Origin: an uncultured Christensenella sp.
GTDB taxonomy: Bacteria > Bacillota > Clostridia > Christensenellales > Borkfalkiaceae
Direction: 5' to 3'
NCBI GenBank assembly: GCA_910585235.1
Contig: CAJUCM010000001.1
Span: forward strand, 62,001-126,000
DNA length: 64,000 nt
A program made the position numbers and the translations under genes. The notes below the pieces were generated by a model. The model had not been told where the DNA came from. It did no database searches and worked only from the letters and a program-made list of their open reading frames with translations. The stretch's first letter is position 1; each line of letters starts with the position of its first letter. This document shows positions 50,544 to 57,718 of the stretch, piece after piece.

Positions 50544-52028
50544 ATGGCAATCAATACGGAAACGGCTACCTATCGCGGATACGGCAAAATTTTAACGCTC
50601 ACGCACCAGACGGCGGTGGAGTGCAAGTTCGGGGCGGAAGTGGAGTCGGTCATTGCGTCCGAGGCGCGCGTCATCTTAACGGGTGCGGAAGTCTCCGACG
50701 GGGAAGTGCGCTACTACGGCAAGACCTATTTTTTGATCGTATATGAAGATTCCGAAAAGAGGATCTGCCGCGCGGAAAAAGGGATCGAATTTTCCGCCCG
50801 CGCCGAGCATGAGGGCTGTTATCCCGCGCTTACGGCGCGCGCCGCGCTCTCGATCGAGAACCTTTCGACGCGGCGCGAGGGCGCGAGCATCTATCTGACG
50901 GCGCTGATCGGCGCGGATATTTCCCTGTACGGGGAAAAGAGTTTCGACTATCTGTCGGGCGGGGATCTCATTGTAAAACGCGAGGAGGCGCCCGTACTGT
51001 CGGCGCGGCTCGTGGGCGGAACGACGGAGACGGAGGACGAATTCGAGACGGAATTTATCGGCGATATTCTTCTGCATTCCGAGGCGGTCGGCGCGACGGA
51101 GATCACTTTATCGCAGGGAACGCTCCGCGCCGAGGGGGAGATCAACCTCTGTATTCTCGCGCTCAAAGGGGACAATTCGCTCGTCTCTTTCGAGAGGCTC
51201 GTTCCCTTCAACTTTGAAATTCCCTGCGACGAGGCGTTCCCCGGACGCAACGCGGAGCTTCGCGTCTCCGTTCTCGACGTCTCCTTAAAGGCGGACGCGG
51301 ACGAGGATAAACAGAAATGCAAGATCACGGCGGAACTTACGCTCGGCGCGGAGGGTTGCGTCTATGAGGAGACGGCTGTTTCCGTCGTGACGGACGCGTT
51401 CTCCCGCACGCACGAACTTAATCTTGTCTATAACGAAGTCGAGATGACGGGTGCGGGGCAATCGCACTGCTTTACGGAACGCGTATCGGGCAAGGCGGCT
51501 CTCTCCGCTCCGGTAGATTTCTCCGATACGTTGCTCGCGCTCACCCTGCAACGCGCGGAGGCGAATCTCGCCTGCACGGAGGACGGTATGCGCGTCGAGG
51601 GCGTTGCGCTTGCGACGCTTGTCGTAAAGGGCGCGGACGGCGGCGTCAGGGGTATGGAGATCAGTCTGCCCTTCTCGGTGGCGGCGGACGTGGAAAAGGC
51701 GGACGTGGAAGTTCTCGTCTGTTCCATGAATGCGCGTCAGCGTCAGGAGGGGGAGATCGACGCGGAAGCGACTTTGAAAATCTGTTTCAGAGAACGGCGT
51801 ACGGTATGCGCGAAGTTTGTGAGCGCCGTCGAAGAGGGGGCGGAAGTGGCGGCGTCCGACAGTGCGGTCAGCGTGTTCATTCCATCCGCGGGCGACGGGC
51901 TTTGGGAACTTGCAAAGTCCCTCAAAAAATCTCCCGAAGAGGTCGAAGAAAACAACCCCGATCTGGAATTTCCCGTGAAAGAGGGTCAGCGCGTCGTCAT
52001 TTACAGAAAAAAAGCGTTGAACGCATAA
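50544..52028 (+). CDS. SipL-like spore coat morphogenesis protein (DUF3794 repeats plus LysM)
   Basis: This 494-residue protein is built of three DUF3794 (SipL/SPOCS) beta domains (about 20-150, 165-290 and 300-420) and a C-terminal LysM-like segment (DGLWELAKSLKKSPEEVEENNPDLEFPVKEGQRVVIY). In Clostridioides difficile, SipL has this design and binds SpoIVA through LysM to assemble the coat around the forespore. GAGGAG lies before the ATG. It is monocistronic with a strong terminator. Together with spoVT it argues that the organism, or a recent ancestor, sporulates. Confidence 0.85.
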   Translation: MAINTETATYRGYGKILTLTHQTAVECKFGAEVESVIASEARVILTGAEVSDGEVRYYGKTYFLIVYEDSEKRICRAEKGIEFSARAEHEGCYPALTARAALSIENLSTRREGASIYLTALIGADISLYGEKSFDYLSGGDLIVKREEAPVLSARLVGGTTETEDEFETEFIGDILLHSEAVGATEITLSQGTLRAEGEINLCILALKGDNSLVSFERLVPFNFEIPCDEAFPGRNAELRVSVLDVSLKADADEDKQKCKITAELTLGAEGCVYEETAVSVVTDAFSRTHELNLVYNEVEMTGAGQSHCFTERVSGKAALSAPVDFSDTLLALTLQRAEANLACTEDGMRVEGVALATLVVKGADGGVRGMEISLPFSVAADVEKADVEVLVCSMNARQRQEGEIDAEATLKICFRERRTVCAKFVSAVEEGAEVAASDSAVSVFIPSAGDGLWELAKSLKKSPEEVEENNPDLEFPVKEGQRVVIYRKKALNA

Positions 52029-52054
52029 GCGCGGAATGCTCTTATAAAACAACC

Positions 52055-52091
52055 AAACGGAGCTGAGATTGATAAAATCTCAGCTCCGTTT
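52055..52091. terminator. Terminator after the SipL-like gene
   Basis: Sixteen-bp perfect stem AAACGGAGCTGAGATT with 5-nt loop; converges with the minus-strand operon ending at 52117. Confidence 0.85.
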
Positions 52092-52116
52092 GAATAATGT
52101 TGGGTTGCCGTCGGGT

Positions 52117-52878
52117 TTATAGCCATATCGCCCAATCGCCGTAGTCGAACGTACCCGAACCGTGCCGTAATTTTCCATTTGCGTTCAGTTCACGGAAAGC
52201 GTTTCGCATTCTAACCGCAATTTCGGGTTGTATATCGAGCGAATGATGCGCGGGGAATAATCTGATTGACGGCAAAGCGGCAATAACTTCGAGCGATTGC
52301 AAGTACGCTTGCGGATCGGTTGACGGATAATAAGCAAATAATGTGTCTTTGTAAATCAAATCGCCCGTAAACACATAGCCGCGTTCCCGTTCCCAAAAAC
52401 AAAGGTGTCCCGGCGAATGTCCGGGCGTATGCAAAGCCTGTATTTTTCTGTCGCCCAAGTCGATTATTTCGCCGCCGTCAAGTACTCTTGGCGGCGTTCC
52501 TTGAAACATCGCGTACTTGTTTATGTCAAAGCCTTCGGGTAAATCGCAACGGTCTATAACCATATCGCGCACAGTTTGAATCGGCAACGGAAATTTGCCG
52601 TTTAACCATTCGAGTTCGGCTCGGTGCGCGTAAAAATCGGGGAAATACTTGTGTCCGCCGATATGATCCCAATGGATATGCGTGGCAATAGCGGTAATAG
52701 GTTTATTCGTCAATTTACGGACTTGCTCATAAATATCGCAAATGCCGAGACCCGTATCGATCAAAAGGCAACGCGCGCTTCCGATTAAAAGATAGGAATG
52801 AGTTTCCTCCCAATGTCGGTACTCGCTTATGATATACGTTGTTTCGTCTATTTTGTCTATGGTAAACCAATCTTTCAT
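52117..52878 (-). CDS. Metallo-beta-lactamase-fold hydrolase
   Basis: This 253-residue protein has the metal site THIHWDHIGG (HxHxDH) at about residues 86-95, then HTPGHSPGHLCFW, TGDLIYKD and PAHHS for the remaining ligands. All the canonical residues are present, so an active hydrolase is likely. The substrate is unknown: glyoxalase II-like, lactonase or other thioesterases share this pattern. It is the last gene of a three-gene minus-strand operon, 4 bp after the tautomerase gene. Confidence 0.88.
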   Translation of the reverse strand: MKDWFTIDKIDETTYIISEYRHWEETHSYLLIGSARCLLIDTGLGICDIYEQVRKLTNKPITAIATHIHWDHIGGHKYFPDFYAHRAELEWLNGKFPLPIQTVRDMVIDRCDLPEGFDINKYAMFQGTPPRVLDGGEIIDLGDRKIQALHTPGHSPGHLCFWERERGYVFTGDLIYKDTLFAYYPSTDPQAYLQSLEVIAALPSIRLFPAHHSLDIQPEIAVRMRNAFRELNANGKLRHGSGTFDYGDWAIWL

Positions 52879-52882
52879 AATA

Positions 52883-53092
52883 CTACTTATGTATTTGGCG
52901 ATATTGCGCCTTCAACGTATCGACCGTTTTTCCGCCGATCCCGAAATTATTGTCGGGCAACTCAGTTATGGTAACCGTAAAAAACGCTTGCGGAACCTGC
53001 ATGATTTCTGCCGATACTTCGGTCAGCCGCTGTATCAGCGCGACTTTTTGAGAGTCGGATAATTTACCGCTTTCAATTTTGATATAGGGCAT
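52883..53092 (-). CDS. 4-oxalocrotonate tautomerase-family protein
   Basis: This 69-residue protein has Pro right after the initiator Met (MPYIKIESGKLSDSQKVALI), the catalytic N-terminal proline of the family. It ends FFTVTITELPDNNFGIGGKTV, also typical. Members act on enol/keto or dehalogenation substrates as hexamers. Here it lies between a monooxygenase-fold gene and a hydrolase gene, which suggests a small catabolic or detoxification route. Confidence 0.9.
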   Translation of the reverse strand: MPYIKIESGKLSDSQKVALIQRLTEVSAEIMQVPQAFFTVTITELPDNNFGIGGKTVDTLKAQYRQIHK

Positions 53093-53104
53093 ATTTTTAA
53101 CTCC

Positions 53105-53398
53105 TTAATCGATTTCCGTAAATTTCTCAACGCGCATTTTGAGTTTGTATTTTTCACGAAGGGCGGCTATCTGCTTCATCAGATCGCTTTTGTGATGTGC
53201 GTCAAGGTCGCTTTGACTCGCCCACTTATCAATTAAAAGCACCGTCTCTTTATCGTTTACAGGATAAAAATATTCATATTTAAGATTGCCGGTTTTACTT
53301 TTGATTTTATCGACGATACCGGAAGATTGCATTTCTTCCGCAAATTTTTTTGCGTTGCCGTTTTTTCCCGTATAGTAAATATTGATTGTCAAAGTCAT
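53105..53398 (-). CDS. ABM-domain (antibiotic biosynthesis monooxygenase-like) protein
   Basis: This 97-residue ferredoxin-like protein has the phrases AKKFAEEMQSSGIVDKIKSKTG, YEYFYPVNDKETVLLIDKWA and LDAHHKSDLMKQI. They match the ABM/quinol monooxygenase domain (YgiN-like). The enzyme type works without cofactors on quinols, or simply binds small molecules. It is the first gene of the operon, with TATAAT (53439-53434) and TTTACT upstream on the minus strand. The operon is less GC-rich than its neighbours, perhaps acquired. Confidence 0.85.
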   Translation of the reverse strand: MTLTINIYYTGKNGNAKKFAEEMQSSGIVDKIKSKTGNLKYEYFYPVNDKETVLLIDKWASQSDLDAHHKSDLMKQIAALREKYKLKMRVEKFTEID

Positions 53399-53433
53399 AT
53401 TCCACCAGATGAATTACTGTTTTGCGTTGCATT

Positions 53434-53462
53434 ATTATACAATAAATATTTGAAAAAGTAAA
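53434..53462 (-). promoter_or_regulatory. Promoter of the ABM-tautomerase-hydrolase operon
   Basis: On the minus strand TTTACT (53462-53457), 17 bp, TATAAT (53439-53434). Confidence 0.7.
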
Positions 53463-53546
53463 ATAAATCGGAACACTGTTCCGCTTGCAAAGCGATATGC
53501 TGTTCTGTCTTGCAAAAACTGCGGGAAACGGACGGGGCGTTTTTTC

Positions 53547-53575
53547 TTGCAATCGGGTTTGAAATGTGCTACAAT
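53547..53575 (+). promoter_or_regulatory. ispE promoter directly before the start codon
   Basis: TTGCAA (53547-53552), 17 bp ending TGC, TACAAT (53570-53575). The expected start site is at the ATG itself (53583), so the mRNA would be leaderless. Confidence 0.7.
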
Positions 53576-53582
53576 GTCAATC

Positions 53583-54488
53583 ATGGAGACGGTAAAGGTT
53601 TTATCCTACGCAAAAGTCAATCTTACGCTGGATATAACGGGCAGAACGGAAAATTTTCATTTGCTCGATTCCCTTGTCGTGACGGTGGGGCTGTACGATA
53701 AAATCGTTGCCAAAAGACGGAAAGATTCCCTTATCAGCGTGACGATGCGCGGCTTGGGGAGCGATCGGCTTCTTCCCGAAGAGAACAACGCGGTGCGCGC
53801 GGGCGAGCGGTTTGTGGAAGCGTTCAAAACGCAGGGCGCGGATATTACCGTCTATAAGAATATTCCCATGGGTGCGGGGTTGGGCGGTTCTTCCGCGGAC
53901 GCGGCGGGCGTTATCAACGCGCTAGCAAAACTGTATAAAATTGGCGACGATCCGAAGCTCAAATCGCTTGCCGACGAATGCGGAAGCGATACGGGCTATA
54001 TGCTCCGCGGGGGGCTTGCGCGTTTGCGCGGCAGGGGCGAAGAGGTTGATTTCATTCCCGATACGCCCGATATGCACTTTTTGTTGCTCTGCCCGAAGAG
54101 CGGGGTCTCCACGGCGGAATGCTACCGGACCTACGATAAACTGTCCCGCACGGATAAAGCGGGCAGGACGGAGAGGTGTCTGAACGCTTTTTACGGAATG
54201 GGCATGAGCGAGGCGGCGCGGCTGTTCGGAAACGACCTTTATGAGAGCGCAACCGCGCTCAATCCCGACGCGGGGGAGGCGGTGAAGATATTAAAAAGTT
54301 TCTCTCCGCTCGGAGCGGGCATGACGGGATCGGGGAGCGCGGCGTTCGCGCTCTTTGAGACGCGCGAGCTGTGCGACTGGGCAAAGAGCAGATACAGGGG
54401 CAAGTTTCGCGTTTACGTTACGGACGCGGTCTATCCCGTCGCGCAAAAGAAACGGTATTCAAATCCCTATTCGATAGAAGGAGAATGA
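53583..54488 (+). CDS. ispE: 4-diphosphocytidyl-2-C-methyl-D-erythritol kinase
   Basis: This 301-residue GHMP kinase of the MEP isoprenoid pathway phosphorylates CDP-ME with ATP. It has SYAKVNLTLDITGRTENFH, the ATP loop PMGAGLGGSSADAAGVINAL, and a C-terminal GAGMTGSGSAAFALF. The frame is open to 53547, but METVKVLSYAKVN is the family start. No Shine-Dalgarno is present and the -10 box ends 7 bp before the ATG, so a leaderless transcript is expected. The next gene begins 1 bp after the stop. Confidence 0.95.
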   Translation: METVKVLSYAKVNLTLDITGRTENFHLLDSLVVTVGLYDKIVAKRRKDSLISVTMRGLGSDRLLPEENNAVRAGERFVEAFKTQGADITVYKNIPMGAGLGGSSADAAGVINALAKLYKIGDDPKLKSLADECGSDTGYMLRGGLARLRGRGEEVDFIPDTPDMHFLLLCPKSGVSTAECYRTYDKLSRTDKAGRTERCLNAFYGMGMSEAARLFGNDLYESATALNPDAGEAVKILKSFSPLGAGMTGSGSAAFALFETRELCDWAKSRYRGKFRVYVTDAVYPVAQKKRYSNPYSIEGE

Positions 54489-54489
54489 C

Positions 54490-55389
54490 ATGGAAGAAAG
54501 ATTGATCGACAAAGAGGACGAACGCCTGATCCGCATTAAAAAGAAAGCGGACGGCGTGGACGCCGAGGACGCGACGGCGGAGGAACACGACGAAGAACTT
54601 CCCGAAGAAGAGATCTTGGTCACCCTTCCCGATTCCGAGGAGGACGAGGACTACGACGAGGATTTGGTCGGGCTGACCCCCTCCGAGCTTGCAAGGGAAA
54701 AGGCGCGCCGCCAAAAAGCCGAAGAGGAGGCGCGGGCGGAGTGCAATAAGCTCGTTGCGGCGGGAGAGGAAGAGTTGAAAAACGGCGCGTTTGACAAGGC
54801 GGAAGCGCTCTTTTCGCAGGCGTACTGTTACGGCTTTGCGGACGGAAAGATCGCCGAGGGATTGTGGACGGCGCGCACGAAAAACTTTACGGAGACGGAG
54901 CCGTTCTATTTGCAGGAGAATGCGGAAGAGTTTTCTTCCATAGACGACGCGTCCAAAAAATTTGTGCGCGAAAAAATCGGAGAACGGCTTGAAAAGGAAC
55001 GGGAAGAACTCAAAAAAGAGGAGGAGGCGCTCGCGCCCGGCGTGCTCGAACAGCAAGAGACGCGGCGGCAGGCGTTCGAGGGAAACCGTAAATATTATGC
55101 GGTGCGCGTGCTTGTAAGTCTTGGCGTGCTCGCGCTGTTTCTGATCGCGACCGCCGTAAGCGCGTCGTATATCGTGCGCACGCTCTCGTCTCTGCCCGTG
55201 ATCTTGACGGGCGTGTTCGGCGGACTTGCGTTGATCGCGTTCGTTGCGTCGCTCGTATTGTTCCTCAAATTCATGGGTGCGAACAAACTTTGCAGGACGA
55301 ACGGCAAACTCTCCTCCACCGAGGACGGCGCGCACCTTGAAGAACTGCGCAACAAGCTCGAATGTCTGGAACTTGTTTTAGACGACTGA
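54490..55389 (+). CDS. Membrane protein with acidic N-terminus and two C-terminal helices, unknown
   Basis: This 299-residue protein has residues about 1-75 very acidic and probably disordered. Residues about 76-200 are helical, charged and partly TPR-like (ELKNGAFDKAEALFSQAYCYGF) and coiled-coil (REKIGERLEKEREELKKEEEAL). Two transmembrane helices lie at about 203-227 and 233-256, with a short cytosolic tail. GAAGGAG lies before the ATG, and it is joined to ispE. I do not recognise the family; a membrane-anchored scaffold is one possibility, by inference. Confidence 0.75.
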   Translation: MEERLIDKEDERLIRIKKKADGVDAEDATAEEHDEELPEEEILVTLPDSEEDEDYDEDLVGLTPSELAREKARRQKAEEEARAECNKLVAAGEEELKNGAFDKAEALFSQAYCYGFADGKIAEGLWTARTKNFTETEPFYLQENAEEFSSIDDASKKFVREKIGERLEKEREELKKEEEALAPGVLEQQETRRQAFEGNRKYYAVRVLVSLGVLALFLIATAVSASYIVRTLSSLPVILTGVFGGLALIAFVASLVLFLKFMGANKLCRTNGKLSSTEDGAHLEELRNKLECLELVLDD

Positions 55390-55395
55390 ATCATA

Positions 55396-55424
55396 AAAAC
55401 GCTCCCGTAAAAAGGGAGCGTTTT
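55396..55424 (+). terminator. ispE operon terminator
   Basis: AAAACGCTCCC with complement and a 7-nt loop; the complement ends in four Ts. Confidence 0.85.
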
Positions 55425-55476
55425 CCGTTTATCGGAAAATTTGGCAAAAACATGTAAAAATTTTTTCAAAAAGGTA

Positions 55477-55505
55477 TTTACAGAACGGACTTTTTGGGAT
55501 ATAAT
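55477..55505 (+). promoter_or_regulatory. Promoter of the APH-like kinase gene
   Basis: TTTACA (55477-55482), 17 bp, TATAAT (55500-55505). Confidence 0.75.
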
Positions 55506-55557
55506 GTGTAGGAAAATTCTTTGCGGGATAAATCCCCGCGGTTTAGGAGGATATATT

Positions 55558-56298
55558 ATGCAACTCATTCACACAAGCGTAGGAAAAAAACTCTACCGTG
55601 ACGGCGACAAGCTCGTTAAATCGTTCGACGAGTCCTTTTCCAAGGCAGGCATTCTCAACGAAGCGCTTAACCAGGCGCGCGTAGAAGAGACTTCGCTCAA
55701 CATTCCCAAAGTGCTCGGCGTTTCCGTGATCGACGGAAAATGGTCGCTCGTCTGGGAATATATCGAGGGCGAGACGCTCGAATCGCTCATGAAAAAGCAC
55801 CCCGAAAAAGAGGACGAATATCTCAACTTTTTCGTCGATCTGCAAATCAGGATGAGCCAGGAGCGCGTTCCGCTTTTAGGGCATCTGCGCGATAAAATGC
55901 ACGCGAAGATTTCGGCAAGCTCGTTCCCCGCAACGGTGCGTTACGACCTGCACGTCCGCCTTGACGGACTGCCCCGCCACAAGAAACTTTGCCACGGCGA
56001 CTTCCAGCCCAGCAACGTCATTATGACGAAAGAGGGCGTTCCCTATATTATCGACTGGTCGCACGCGACGCAGGGCAACGGCTCGGCGGATGCGGCAAGA
56101 ACCTATCTCCTGTTCAAATTGCAGAAGAAGGACGACCTTGCGGAAAAATATCTCAAACTGTTTTGCGAAAAGACGGATACCGCCCTGCAATATGTGCAGA
56201 GGATCATGCCCATCGTTGCGGCTTCGCAATCGGTCAAGAATAAACCCGAAGAAATGGAGTTCCTTGCAAAGTGGGTCAACGTCTGCGATTGGCAGTAA
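55558..56298 (+). CDS. Aminoglycoside/choline kinase-like phosphotransferase
   Basis: This 246-residue protein-kinase-fold enzyme has the N-lobe with WSLVWEYIEGETL and the catalytic motif LCHGDFQPSNVIM (HGDxxxxN). The metal-binding Asp is in YIIDWSHATQGNGSADAAR. It belongs to the APH family, which includes choline, fructosamine, spore-coat CotS-like and many unassigned kinases; the substrate is not predictable, and no resistance role should be assumed. AGGAGG lies upstream of the ATG at 55558; the open frame before it is leader. Single-gene unit. Confidence 0.85.
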   Translation: MQLIHTSVGKKLYRDGDKLVKSFDESFSKAGILNEALNQARVEETSLNIPKVLGVSVIDGKWSLVWEYIEGETLESLMKKHPEKEDEYLNFFVDLQIRMSQERVPLLGHLRDKMHAKISASSFPATVRYDLHVRLDGLPRHKKLCHGDFQPSNVIMTKEGVPYIIDWSHATQGNGSADAARTYLLFKLQKKDDLAEKYLKLFCEKTDTALQYVQRIMPIVAASQSVKNKPEEMEFLAKWVNVCDWQ

Positions 56299-56314
56299 TC
56301 GGGAATCAAAATTC

Positions 56315-56349
56315 AAAAGGAGACGCATTTTGTGTCTCCTTTTTTTTTA
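56315..56349. terminator. Terminator shared by the kinase and HxlR genes
   Basis: AAAAGGAGAC and complement with a 9-nt loop, then eight Ts. Confidence 0.85.
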
Positions 56350-56676
56350 GTTCAGATTGCTTTTATAGGTATCTCCCCAAACTTTCATAGCGTCCAAAAT
56401 AGGGCGCAGGGTCTTTCCGAGGGCGGAGAGGGAATATTCCACGCGCGGAGGCACTTCCGCAAATACTTCGCGTTCGACGAGCCCGTCGCGTTCCAGAGAA
56501 CGCAGATTGTCCGTCAGCACTTTTTTACTGATCCCGTCTACGGATCGGATAAAGTCGCTGAAACGTTGCGTTTCGTTGTAAATCAGGTTGCGTATGATGA
56601 GCAGTTTCCACTTGTTGCCGATCAGCTGCACGGTCGTGGCGACGGGGCATGCGGGCAGTTCTTCGCGTGTGAGCAT
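56347..56676 (-). CDS. HxlR-family transcriptional regulator
   Basis: This 109-residue winged-helix regulator has the hallmark CPVATTVQLIGNKWKLLIIRNL and KVLTDNLRSLERDGLVER. The conserved N-terminal Cys of the family is present, a possible redox or electrophile sensor. The ATG at 56676 has GGAGG at ideal spacing; another ATG two codons earlier is too close to it. It is divergent from the hydrolase-fold gene at 56860, the likely target. Confidence 0.92.
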   Translation of the reverse strand: MLTREELPACPVATTVQLIGNKWKLLIIRNLIYNETQRFSDFIRSVDGISKKVLTDNLRSLERDGLVEREVFAEVPPRVEYSLSALGKTLRPILDAMKVWGDTYKSNLN

Positions 56677-56791
56677 ATTCATTCCTCCGCTGCGTTTTGA
56701 TCCAGTATATCAGACGGAAAGAGAAAAGTCAATGGTTTCAAAAAGAAACTTTGTAACGAAATGATTATCAGATAATAGAAAAGTAACGTTC

Positions 56792-56820
56792 TTGCAATTT
56801 TTTTTCGGATCTGTTATGCT
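56792..56820 (+). promoter_or_regulatory. Promoter of the MBL-fold-like gene, HxlR-controlled by position
   Basis: TTGCAA (56792-56797), 17 bp, TATGCT (56815-56820). GTAACG occurs twice just upstream, flanking an ATTATC/GATAAT inverted pair, which could be the HxlR site. Confidence 0.5.
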
Positions 56821-56859
56821 GTGCGCGTCAACAAAAAAACAAATTCGGAGGAAACAGAC

Positions 56860-57651
56860 ATGAACAAAAACCATTATACTGCGATCGGACTTGACAAAGG
56901 CGAAATGCACGTCTATGATTTCGGGAACGTAAAACTGCACGCGTACCGCACGGACGATTTTATCAACGACGAAGTATTCATTGTGGAAAAAAACGGGAAT
57001 GCGGTCGTCATCGAGTCGCCCTGTTTTTTCGACAATCATTCCGCGCTTCAAAAATACGTTGCGGATATGAACGTAAAGGGAATGCTGATCGCCTATCACG
57101 ACGCGGGCGGAAAATTTTTGCCGAACGTCCGCAAATATGCGACCGAAAACGCAAAGGAATACGGAGAGCAGGGCGGAGGAAAAGCGCTCATCGACAATTT
57201 TACGAACGCGTTCGGCGCAATATTCGATTCCTCGCTGCATAAAATCACGGACGTGATCGGAGAGGGAAAAATCACGATCGGCGGAATTGAGTTTGAAATC
57301 ATAAAAACGCCCGACGCCTATAATATCGGGATCCCTGAGATCAACGCGGTCTATACGCACATGCTCGGTCACGATTGCCATTCCATTGTGGCGGGCGCAA
57401 ATCACGCCGACGCAATGATCGCGGAGCTTGAAAGCTATATCGCAAAGGGGTACGGTCTCATTTTAACTTCCCACTATACCCCAGAAGATCTGAAAGACGC
57501 GGAGACGAAAATCAGCTATCTGAAAGAGTTGAAGTCTCTTGCGAAAACCTGTCAAACAGCGGAGGAATTCAAGGCGGAAGCCGAGAAACGCTTCCCCGGA
57601 TACGGCGGAGAAAATTACCTCAATATGACGGCGAATATGTTTTTCGCATAA
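56860..57651 (+). CDS. Metallo-beta-lactamase-fold-like protein lacking the usual metal motif
   Basis: This 263-residue protein keeps the strand order of MBL-fold proteins (NAVVIESPCFFDNHSALQKYV, then MLIAYHDAGGKFLPNV, TIGGIEFEIIKTPD and HSIVAGANHADA, ILTSHYTPE). Where HxHxDH should stand it has YHDAGG, so the metal site is changed or lost. The ATG at 56860 has GGAGG upstream. It pairs divergently with an HxlR regulator, an arrangement common for genes induced by reactive small molecules. The reaction is unknown. Confidence 0.65.
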   Translation: MNKNHYTAIGLDKGEMHVYDFGNVKLHAYRTDDFINDEVFIVEKNGNAVVIESPCFFDNHSALQKYVADMNVKGMLIAYHDAGGKFLPNVRKYATENAKEYGEQGGGKALIDNFTNAFGAIFDSSLHKITDVIGEGKITIGGIEFEIIKTPDAYNIGIPEINAVYTHMLGHDCHSIVAGANHADAMIAELESYIAKGYGLILTSHYTPEDLKDAETKISYLKELKSLAKTCQTAEEFKAEAEKRFPGYGGENYLNMTANMFFA

Positions 57652-57678
57652 ATTTGCATAAAACGGCGCAATAAAAAC

Positions 57679-57709
57679 AGCCCGAAAGCAAATGCTTTCG
57701 GGCTTGTTT
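57679..57709. terminator. Terminator between the MBL-like gene and the large surface protein
   Basis: AGCCCGAAAGCA with complement and a 2-nt loop; T-rich on both strands. Confidence 0.85.
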
Positions 57710-57718
57710 TAGTTTTGG

